Positions 48,001 through 58,346 of a stretch of DNA of 64,000 bases are shown one piece after another; position 1 is the stretch's first letter; every line of letters starts with the position of its first letter. The notes below the pieces were generated by a model. The model worked only from the letters and a program-made list of their open reading frames with translations, had not been told where the DNA came from and searched no databases. This DNA is from Przewalskia tangutica (lineage: Eukaryota > Streptophyta > Magnoliopsida > Solanales > Solanaceae): assembly GCA_029844215.1 (NCBI GenBank), contig CM056726.1, forward strand, positions 82,575,548-82,639,547, in the 5' to 3' direction. A program made the translations under genes and the position numbers.

Positions 48001-48556
48001 CCCCACGCCACACTACAAGGAGTGGAAGGGCTCTCGCCGAGGGCCTTTCAAAGGGAGAGGGCTCTTGGACGAGAGTCAACAAGAGGAGAGGAGGATTTTA
48101 ACACTTAGGAAATATTTGGAATGGATGAAGAAGTCATCCTAAGGGGGGGTATTTATAGCACAAGCCAAGGCCAACCAATGGCCAAGATCTTGCCAAGTGC
48201 ATAGCAAGTGTAGGGCCAAGATCTTGCCAAGTGCACCTTATCCATCTAACACAAAAAAATATCCTACCAACCCTTGACCAAACAAGGCCAACTTTCGGCC
48301 ACCTTTACCGCCCCCACTCCACCAATGAGAGTGCGTGCCGCCGCTCTTGTTGGTCCAAAATGTTTCGTGTCTCGGAAAAATCCGCAAAAATAAAAATGAC
48401 ATAGCCGAAATTCCCTACGAAAGTGTGGAAAACGTTTACTAAACACGACTCTAACCGGGTGTTGTGAACAAATAAATTTCGGCCAAGCCTAATTCTCAAG
48501 TTCAAATTTTCTACGTACGTCCATACGTACATACTCGGGAAATACGGGGTATAACA
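45098..48556 (-). repeat. 5' LTR of M (family 1, 3459 bp)
   Basis: TGTCACGACCAACTCGCG to GGGGTATAACA. It matches 39118-42615. TATTTATA is at 48150-48157. In the leader the G-runs are much shorter than in the other LTR (for example AGGGGTGT at 47963 against GAGGGGGGGTGT near 41997). Confidence 0.92.
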
Positions 48557-50988
48557 AAAATAGAGTGACTTATATCTTTTAAGTAAACCAAAACAACTTC
48601 CATACTATCCTTTTTAAAACCAAATTAAGGCAATACCATGCCTTCTTTTTAGACCAAAACACTTCTCTTTTTAAAGTCAAGTTACCACATTAAAACCAGT
48701 GATAAAAACCCTTCTTTTGTTTTCATAAAGTCGTTATAACCAACTTCCCATAAGGCTGTTATAACACTTTATGTTTTAAACCATTTTAAGACAACACAAT
48801 GCCTTTCTTTACCCTAAAGTTCCAGTTTGCCTAATTTCAATTACGCCAGTCTCTTTTTAGAAAAGTTTCATAGTTCAATGTCTTAATCTCTTTTTAAAAC
48901 AATTGAGTAACATATGCCCTAAGCGAGTAGGTTACTCTTGTTCATAATCAATCTTATTAAGCAGCCATGATCTAGAAAATGTAATCTCATTTTGTCTCAT
49001 CTTAGCTTCTATGCAGATGGAGGTTTCTACTGGTTTTAATAATACTTCATTAGTCATTACATTTTCCTTTATTAGCGTTGCAGTGGTTTGTTCGATACTT
49101 ATTCTGATTTCCAATCAAGAAACATTATTCCTTTTACAACCAGGTACTCATTACTCATGAATGAGGTTTCACACTAACATCCATATCAAGTCAAGTCTCT
49201 TATATTTTAAGATTAAGTCTCTTAACTTCTAAAAATCAGTAAAATCATTCTCTCTTAAGACGTTATACCTAACTTCCTATAAAGCTAGTATAACTCTTAT
49301 GTTTTCAAAACCAAGTATTACTCTTCTGTTAAAGATGATTCAGCATTCTTTTGAAATACTTCAAGATCCTTTACTATTACACAACAAGTCAGTTATAAGT
49401 CAAATCGCTTACCTTTTAAAACCACAAAGCATTTCTCATTTACATAAAGCGGTTATAACCAACTTCCCATAAGTCGTTATAACACTTTATGTTTTAAATC
49501 AATCAAATACATTTAGCACACGTACGCTCACCGTACTACATAGTTACACACATATCATGCTAGAAAAGATAGGAAGAGGTTCACATACCTCGACGATTAT
49601 CGACTAATAGCAAAACGCTCCAAGTACCTCAAACCGCTTGGCTACACCTTAAGCCAAGTAGATCGCGCCACACGCAGATTTCAACCTATAGAGGCCACAA
49701 GGCGCCTATTAACATCTTAGATCTCAATGTAGAATATTCTACGTAAAATTCGCAAAGACTCTCCCCGCAACAGCGTAAATCTCCTCCTCTATCGAGGCCG
49801 CTACCAAGCCAACCAGGGGTTTGCACGCCTAACCGGACGTACAATTCTACTCACAAGAATGCTACACAAGTTCATCAGAATACACCTATGTAATTACGTC
49901 GATTCTCTTCTTTAAATTCAGGCTTAAGTCGCAAGACATTGCCGTAAGTATTATTCAGGCTTAAGTCAAAAGACATTGCCGCACAATTATAATGTTCAGT
50001 TCTATATATAGTATACTTCAACTATATATTCCTACAACATGTAATTTCCAATTACAATAGAAGGTCAAGAGTGTTTACCTCGATAAGCCCAAAATTATCC
50101 GAGTTTATATGTCGATCCTGAGCCAGTTTAGCTCCTACTCACGCTCAACCCGCTCCAAACAACCCTTAGAAGTTCTAACCAACTTCTACTCAATTACTTC
50201 AACTATCAATGAAGATTTCCTTAGGGTTTCGTTTAGTGGCTAAAGGAAGTATAATAGTATTTTCTGGGCTTTTGTATAAGTGTAACCTTGGGAAAACTAC
50301 AAGGTATTTGGGCCAAGGTATTTGGACATTATAACAATACTAGGAGAGTATTTCTATACCACAACAAGGGGTATTATACGAAAACAACTAGGCTAGGGGG
50401 GGTACCCCACGGCTAACCACTACAAGGGGGAGGGGGAAGCTCTCGGCCAAAGGGCCTTCTCAAAGGGGGAGGGGGGTGTGGTGGACGAAAGAACAAGAGG
50501 GAGGGAGTATTTTGAGACTTAGATAGATTGCTCAAGTGAGGATGAAGAAAGTCTTCAACTTAGAGGGGTATTTATAGGTCAAGTGAAGGCCAACCAATGG
50601 CCAAGATGAAGACAAGTGCATAGCAAGTGTAAGGCCAAGATTTAGCCATGTGCTACCTTATCCATCTACACAAAATATCCTACCTAACCCTTGATCAAAA
50701 TTTCAACACCAAAAACGTGCCAATGGTCAAGCTTTGTCAGCCCACTTGCTTTCCAATGTGAGGTGACACTTGTCACCCTCCCGTTGGTCCAAAATGTTTC
50801 GCCTCTCGGAAAAATCCGCAAAATTATTAATGACATAGCCGAATTTTTCCTCGTAAGTCGTGGAAACGCTTTAGTGAAAACGACTATTTTCGGCACTTGT
50901 GCCCAATTTCGAACCTTGCCTAATCTTAAGGCTCAAATTCTTATACGTACGCCCTCACGTACATACTCTGGAAATACGGGGTATAACA
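48557..50988 (-). repeat. 3' LTR of L, remaining part after element M
   Basis: 48557-48561 is the AAAAT duplicate. The LTR continues to ATACGGGGTATAACA at 50988. Landmarks: paired GTTATAAC boxes at 48733 and 48758, the conserved block 48960-49040, TATTTATA at 50569-50576, and a near-palindrome GGTGACACTTGTCACC near 50762. Confidence 0.9.
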
Positions 50989-51830
50989 TTCTCCCCTCCT
51001 TAGAAACATTCGTCCCGAATGTTCCTTCTCAAGACGGATAACGATGAAGTTCTTCTAACAAATTGCCAACGCCACACCTGGCCACGAAATAACACACGTT
51101 CTCTTCCTTCCTTACTCGTCGTGCCCTTCTCGAACACCTGAACTCTTCTAGTATACGTACCACACTTCAGTCATCGCTACAGTTCCCAAAACTTTGGAGT
51201 CACCACCTCCAAACTTGGTCATCTTACTAGCTTCACTCATCTCTAAGGCCATTCCCGGCCTTCACGATCCGCTTCTGGTCGAACATAACCACGAACTCCT
51301 ACGACGGTCATCTAAACTTGGGCCTAGCACCCTCGTGACCCTACCACCTGGAGGGACCACCTCGATCTGACCCCACCTCATTCCGGGCTACGGGTTGACA
51401 CGCAACACGTCCTCAACCCGAGCCTCTGTCACGTCGACTCTCTCGTTTCTCGATCCGGAACAATCTTACCTATACAGGTCATGAAAGCTACCACTTCCAT
51501 TTACACCACCCAAGGAAAATTTTCCACAATTACACCACGCATACTTACACATTCTGACAAAGATCCCCCGCAAAATCTTGTACTCAAGATGGCCTTACAT
51601 CCAAGGTCTCAATCAGAATATTCTAAGGTTCATCACTTTCTCACCCTGTGCTTACCCTTTTACCAACTGTGTTTCTAAATCACATTTTAGCACAAGGCTA
51701 TCCGAACATAACACTAAACACATCATCATAACATAAATACATACAAAACTCTAGAGGTTAAGGATATACTGAAAATAGGCGGTCAAAGGACCGCTAAATC
51801 TGAACTCCCACCGCGACCTTCTACCGGCTG
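50989..51830 (-). other. Noncoding interior of L with polypurine tract and hairpin
   Basis: The complement of TAAGGAGGGGAGAA lies next to the LTR, then AACATTCG-TCC-CGAATGTT at 51005-51023. The rest matches the interiors of A and J. No integrase remnant is found. Confidence 0.7.
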
Positions 51831-52542
51831 TCGGTGTACGAACATCCTGCTCGGCTATGGAAGGTGTAACCCATAAATGCTCTAGTAGTCTGTGCTATCT
51901 ACCCAGCTACCACAGTCGGACAGTCTCGCCGGATGGCCTGTTGGCCGCAAGAATAACAACCTCCCAAGTCGACGACACTCTCCCTTATGAAGTTTTCCAC
52001 AACGCCACACCGAGACAAGGGCAACCTCATCCGCGAGCACTCCTACTCCCGAAAATCTGAAACACAGGAGCCCCGACTGCTCCGAATATCCCAAAGGTCC
52101 CGAAAGCGTGGAGGACCACTCAGTCTTGGTGAGGCGCATAATCGCTCTGCTGAGGCGGTCCGCCTCGAAAGTCACCAAAGGACCTGCTTTGTTCGACCTC
52201 TTCTGACCACCGTCATTCCGTCGATTTATCCGCCTCACATCCAAGTGCATACGCTGCACGCGGCAATGTCCATGCGGTGAAGAGCTACACCCGAACAACT
52301 CTCGCTAGGTGATCATCGAGCCCTCAGAACATATCGGTGCACTCGATCCTCCATACTAGCTACCAACGCGGACGTCACGCCAATGAGTCGAACTCCACAT
52401 TGTACTCCCGAACCGCAGACGCCTGCTCGCCGCAACACCAAAAATCTGTTTACCGAGCCCTCCTCATCCGCGAGGCAAGAAATGTGCAAGAAAGGCCTCT
52501 CGAGAACTCGTCCCATAAAGCCGGAAGTGCATGCTCTCCCGA
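51831..52542 (-). pseudogene. gag: gag of element L, capsid end and nucleocapsid part
   Basis: Minus strand, read from 52542 down. It contains FLVLRRAG, VRLIG and MEDRVHRYV words of the capsid end (52516-52313), a GPLVTFEADRL-like off-frame linker, and a nucleocapsid with GCYSCGQQ...RRDCP near 51910-51960, a zinc knuckle missing part of its middle. Element N interrupts the gene at 52543; the N-terminal part continues at 61662. Unlike K, M and N, the capsid domain is present. Confidence 0.75.
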
Positions 52543-55500
52543 TGTCACGACGTTCGGGCCCGTGGATCGTGCCTTACCCGGGCACCCTAGTGATACAACA
52601 TCGAGTAATCGTGAATATAAAGACAATACATAAAACCAATGTAATAAGGCGGTGAAAATAAGAAGACAAAGCAACCAAAACGGTTACCTTCTCAGATATA
52701 TATCAATAGTAATTTGAGCGATAACCCTCTTACAATTTACGCCCACAACAGATTACTACCTTCTAAGAATGATACGATAACAATGGCGATGCAGGCCCCG
52801 CCATACCCTCGAATGTAAATACCTACAACAGCGGGGACTATACATCGATAAGCCTCCGAGAAACGGAGCTTTCCCAATGACGTGACCCTAAGAGCGAGGA
52901 TCAACGACGGGTGTACCTTTACTGCGGCGTGAACGCAGCCGAAGGAGGTCGATAACAAAGTGCGAGTATGTGAAATCGAAAATAAATCAGTAAATGAAAT
53001 CATAGTAGTCTATACAAAGAAGGAGACATGTATGATAAACAAACTACGCTTACAATAAATAAGCGATATGTCAAGTTAGGGACTCACGCCTCAAAGTCAT
53101 CACAATAAAACCGCAGGTAAGTGCGAAGGCATAGCCAACTACTAAGACCTCGCACCACAAATGCCATAAAGCGTATCACGAGGTCTTTCTGCATCGCACC
53201 ACATGATCGGCCGCCATTTGCCCGCAGATCAATGTGCGTGTCTATCCTCGAACTCTCGCACTCGCATAGGTCACACAGACCCGCATAAGGTATTCCTCGA
53301 ATCATGGTCCTAGACCGCTCGAGGTACACCCCGCGTCGGCGCGCTTAACCCGGTATCCGCCAGGCTCCCGCAACCCGCGTAGTCTCAAAAGACCGCATAG
53401 TCTCAACAGACCGCATAGGAATCCCGCGTCGGGCTAAACACCGGAATGATCAATCCCGAGCTCGCACTCGCGTAGTCACAAGGACCGCGTAGCCGTATAG
53501 ACCGCATCAAGGGTGGCAAGCCCTCGGTATAATAAGTCAAGGGTAGGTGATATAATAATAGTACAATGGACTTACCGCTTAGCAACGTAAGCAAAGCAAG
53601 AATGACTCCTTACATAACAACCACAAGATACTAACACACGTAGCATCCTAACATGTTTACTTATCAAATCAACAAGAAAGTATTACAAGACTATCACAAA
53701 CCAATACAATCAAGTTATTCACACAAGGTACTTTCTACTAACAAGTTTGGGTATCTATCCCCAAAGTACTTCACACATTAAATCTTTAAAAGATCCGCTT
53801 CTTTCCCATAAGTCACGCAATACCCGTAGTATAAAATAGAGTGACTGTCTTTTTTAAGTAACCCAAAACACTTACCTTTGTAAAATCAAGTAACAACATT
53901 ATTTTCCAAACGTTCAAGTTTGCCTAATTTCAAATGTTCACGTTTCTTATTTTAGAAAGGTTTCAATGCTCATAGTCTTATTCATTTAAGAATATAATTC
54001 TCTTTTAAACCATCTAAGAAACATAAGCCTTATGTGTGAGTAGGATATTCTTGTTTATAACAATCTTATTACAAACCGTGATCTAGGAAATATCATTTTG
54101 TCTCATCTTAGCTTCTATGCAGATGGAAGTTTCTACTGGTTTTATTAATACTTCATTAATCAAAACATTTCCCTTTATTAACGCTGCAGTGGTTTGTCGA
54201 TACACATTCTGATTTCCGAAATCAGTAAAACATTATCCCTTTTAAAAATCAAGTACTCATTACTCACGAATGAGGTTTCACACAAAATTCATTGATTAAG
54301 TTAAGTCTCTTATCTTCTAAAATAAATCATTCGTTTTATCTCTCTTAAGCCGTTATACCTAACTTCCCATAAAGCTAGTATAACTCTTAAGTTTTTAAAA
54401 CCAAGTATTACTCTTCTTTTAAAATGCTTCTTAATTCTCTTGAACTACTTCAAGATTATTATTATTCGCTTAAGTCAAAAGACATTGCCGCATAACCACG
54501 TTCAATTAACACACGTCGCTACCGCATTACATAGTTATACACACATCATGCTAGAAGAGATAGGAAGAGGTTCACATACCGCGACGATTATCGATTATTA
54601 GCAAATCGCTCCACCGCTATAACCCGGCTTAGTCGGTCCACCTTCTCAAGTAGCACATGCTACTCGCAGAACATTCAACCTATACAAAGTTACACAAGTC
54701 TATCAAAGTCTAGACTACTCGGTAGAATAAATCTAGATGCAAGATCCTACGGAAAATGGCGCCGCTTCCTACCCACAATCTACACGAGTCTCATCTAATA
54801 CACCCCACGTAATTACGATTCGGTTCTCTTCTTTAAATTGGGCTTAAGTCCAAGGACATTGCCACAAGTTATGTTCGATTATATGTAGTATACTTCAACT
54901 ATATATTCCTACAACATGTAATATCCAATTACAATAGGGGGACAAGATAATTACCTCGATAAGCCCATAATTATCCAAGTTAAATGTCGATCCTTAGCAA
55001 CGTTTAGCTCCAACTCCGGGTGCTCCAACCCGCTCCAAACAACCCTTAGAAGTTCCACGCAACTTCTTCTTAATACTCCAACCAACTATGGAGATTTTCC
55101 TTAGGGTTTCGGGTTGAGACAAAAAGGTCATACGGTAGTATTTCCGGGTTCTACGTAGAGAGGTAACTTTGGAATACTACAAGGTATACGGCTAAGGTAA
55201 TTTGGGCATAATAACAATACTTGGAGAGTATTTCTCAACCAAGGGTGGGGGGTGTGTTACACGAGAACAAAACTCAAAAAGAGGGGGGGTGTTCTCGGCT
55301 AATGCTCACAAAGGGAGAGGGTTTCGGCCAAAGGCCTTCACTGAGGAGAGGGCTCTTGGGCGAGAGTCACAAGAGGAGGAGAGGGTTTCCAAGACTTAGA
55401 ACAAGTGAAGAGTGGATGAAGAAGTTCATCACAAGGGGGGTATTTATAGGTCAAGTGAAGGCCAACCAATGGCCAAGATCATGCCAAGTGCAAGGCAAGT

Positions 55501-55876
55501 GTAAGGTGTAGATTTAGCCATGTGTTGTGTGGGTCCCATTTGGTCATCATCTACACAAAATATCTAACCAACATTGACCAAACATTTTTGGCAACAAAAA
55601 TGTTAAAAACGTGCTAAAAACGCCATCACTTCGCCCGGCAGGGTGACACTTGTCACCCTCTCGTTGGTCCAAAATGTTACGTCTCTCGGAAAAATCCGCA
55701 AAAATTAAAAATGTCATAGCCGGAATTTTCCCTACGAAAGCTGTGAAAACGTTTCGTCGAAAAACGACTCTAATCGGGTGTTGTGCACAAATAAAAATCG
55801 GCCATGCCAACTTTAAAGTTCAAACTTTTCTACGTACGTCCCCACGTACATACTCTGGAAAATACGGGGTATAACA
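52543..55876 (-). repeat. 3' LTR of N (family 1, 3334 bp)
   Basis: TGTCACGACGTTCGGGCCC to ACGGGGTATAACA. TATTTATA is at 55441-55448. Variable slot at about 53110-53520, with 18-20 bp repeats such as ACCGCATAGTCTCAACAG near 53380-53420. Confidence 0.92.
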
Positions 55877-56660
55877 TTCTCCCCTCCTTAGAAACATTCG
55901 TCCCGAATGTTCCTTCTAAGTCTCAAAACAAACGTGCGCCAGTATAGTCTTCACTACTATACTTACGAGAACAAACCTGCCACACCTGGCTACAGAAACA
56001 ACTTGCGCAAAATGCTTACATCCAAGTCCACGAGGAAACACCTCTAACATCACCAAAATGATACCACTTTTGTCAATTTGCCTGAGGCATTAACCTTCTC
56101 AGGCGACCCAACAAATGGTATCGGTCGTCGATCATCGAGAGGTCGTACCTCGAACTCTTGATCTTCGCTTGATTTCCTAAAACTCGGTTACTATCTCTAA
56201 CGTGGTCATCATTAATCGGGAACACTCTGGATGGATTTCGATACTTTCCGAACATAACAATACGAAAGATCGGACGTCTCGCCTCCTAAGTCGGACGGCA
56301 AATGCTAACATGTAGGCAACCTGGCCTATTCTTCACATGAACTCAAAAAGCCCAAAGTAACTCGGGCTAAGTTCCCTCTGTTTTCCAAAACTCGTCATAC
56401 CCTATCCGGGGTGGTACCTTCAAGAAGACCGACCGTCAACTCGAACTCTGGCGTCGTCGCGATTATCCGTATAATCCTGCGAGTTGCGAACCTCTTACGG
56501 ACAAGCTTCACCCTATCCACGTTCTGCCGGAACAAGCTGAACCAACTATCGCACGCCAACATCAGACCAATCGACCAAAGAATTCCACTTTCGCCCTGCA
56601 AGGCTTCATAAGGCGACATCCGAACACCGAAAGGTAGCTAAAAACACTTCTCTCTACGAG
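55877..56660 (-). pseudogene. pol: 3' end of N interior: polypurine tract, hairpin and integrase remnant
   Basis: AACATTCG-TCC-CGAATGTT lies at 55893-55911 beside the purine tract. On the minus strand from 56619: MSPYEALQGES, then FRQNVDRVKLVRKRF, matching MSPYEALxGRKCR and QQDMDRVKPIQERL of K, then LLEGTTPDRV, which is FLKVPP in a shifted frame. It is the integrase C-terminal remnant shared with K and M. The integrase catalytic core is absent. Confidence 0.75.
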
Positions 56661-57460
56661 ACAACAATCCCCAACTACCCACGAAATCCAAACACCGGCA
56701 CGAGGCGAATGCGATTCGAGACTCACCGAGTCCTTAACCTGCTGGTAAAACTTCTAGAAACAAAAACAGCGTACCACTGGCTCCACTGCGTCATAAGGTG
56801 AAGGTAGGCACCCGTGCGACCTTACAACCTTTGGATAACTCAACACAGTGAGTAAACGGCCCCGACGAAAAACACGATGGGCTGCCCCCATCGGCCCGAC
56901 CACCGGTCGACGCATCCACGAACTCGTCGTTGGTTAACTAAACTTGGGCCTAACACCGCGTGACCTACCACAGGCGGGACCACCACAACCAGACCACCAC
57001 CAAACATGCCGCGGTTTGACCCGCAACGTGGCCTCAACCCGACGTAAGGCGCAAATACCATCTCCGTGGAAAAATCTCACTAAACACGTTACGAAAACCT
57101 AGCGGTCTTCTTAGCTCAACTACCTCTTCCATTTCATACTACTTGGGACCTATTCCAAACATAGCTCACGTGCACTATGCACTCGATAAGGATCAAACAT
57201 AAACGCTACACCTTTACTCGAGATGGCCTTACCTCTAAGGTCTCCACGTATAAAACTCTAAGGCTCACACCTTCTATCCCCCAAAATCTTACTCGGTTAA
57301 CCCATGATTTCCAATCACAACTAACACGTTATCGTAACATAGCACTTAAGGTATACTCACCTTATCACACATACCGATCTCTGAGGTTAAAGATATGCCT
57401 GAATCTCTCGCTTCACTCCCAGTCGTTCTAATCAAACCCGCCCGTGAGGCGCAGCTAAGG
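56661..57460 (-). other. Noncoding interior of N
   Basis: Homologous to 43401-44261 of M and 32629-33480 of K (GCGGTTTGACCCGC, TTTACTCGAGATGGCC, CTCTGAGGTTAAAGATAT). No coding motif is seen. Confidence 0.65.
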
Positions 57461-58142
57461 AAGGTGACGAACTACCCACCGATCTCGAAGGCTAAGTCCT
57501 CCTACAAGGACACTCTTTCGACATCGGACCACGACGGTCCAGGTACAACAAGTACCAACTAAAAGACGACATTCCGGGATGACGTCGCACATGAGCGGAA
57601 GCCCGGAGTTCGACCAACTCCTGCGTACCGAACGTCCCGAAATCCGTGGAGAACCTCTGCTGCGGTGGGTGTGCAAATCTAATCGGCGGCGGTGACTCGC
57701 CTCGAAAGTTACCAAAGGACCTTGTTGTTCGGCCTCTTCTGTCATTGGTTAACCCGTCGATCTACGTTTCTCGACTGCGTGTATAAGCTCGTACGTGCCA
57801 TGCTCAACCTAATCGAAGAACTACTCTTTCGCACAACCTTCGTTGATATTCATCAAGATTCGCGATACATCGGTATACTCTGCGGTAGTCAAATCCATAG
57901 TTAGTAACGGTCGCCTCTTGAAATCTATATTCTCTGTTCGGCCGTGGGCGAAGGTTCAAATATCATGGCGCAGTAGGAGCTGCCGCCGTGCTAAACTTCT
58001 GCTGGGGCTAGTGGCGTCGCAGAACTCCCCAAATGAAGCACCACCTGGTGATGATTGGGCACGTGCCACTTGTAACCCTCGAACTCTACTCGCGGCTCCT
58101 GCCTTTGCGCCCTCCTGGGCCCGGTTGCCTACGCGGAGGCAT
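57461..58142 (-). pseudogene. gag: gag of element N, capsid-deleted, frameshifted
   Basis: The minus-strand ATG is at 58142-58140 and gives MPPRRQPGPR, the basic Gag N-terminus. VPNHH and LHLG match PNHHLGW of K. ATGGATTTGACTACC (complement near 57895) then GAGTATACCGATGT shows the same jump from the N-terminal region to the post-capsid region as in K and M. A degenerate nucleocapsid follows near 57470-57600. Many frameshifts. Confidence 0.7.
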
Positions 58143-58328
58143 AATGATAAGGAAAGAATTTCGTTAGAGGTCCAACTTACAATGACTCTAAGGCACGATC
58201 TCAGAGTGAGAGGAATAGAAACCAATCCTAAATATCCTATAGCCTCACGATTATTGATGTGGTGCACAACACACCGATAATCAAGACTCTCTTCGATACT
58301 GATGCGTAGACACTTTCCGAGGATTAAT

Positions 58329-58342
58329 CGCTCACGATACCA
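58329..58342 (-). other. Primer-binding site of N (initiator-Met tRNA type, damaged)
   Basis: CGCTCACGATACCA is the complement of TGGTATCGTGAGCG, identical to the form in J; CAG is replaced by CGT. Confidence 0.8.
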
Positions 58343-58346
58343 CTTT

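Larger units (their letters stand above)
39118..48556 (-). mobile_element. Element M: complete 9.4-kb non-autonomous element, target site AAAAT
   Basis: Two reverse LTRs (39118-42615 and 45098-48556) flank a 2482-bp interior. AAAAT stands at 39113-39117 and again at 48557-48561, a perfect 5-bp duplication. The interior, read on the minus strand, has a primer-binding site, a gag with the K-type capsid deletion, noncoding DNA, an integrase C-terminal remnant, a hairpin and a polypurine tract. LTR differences are concentrated at CAG/CTG/CCG motifs and in G-runs; AT-rich parts are nearly identical, so it is a young insertion. Confidence 0.95.
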
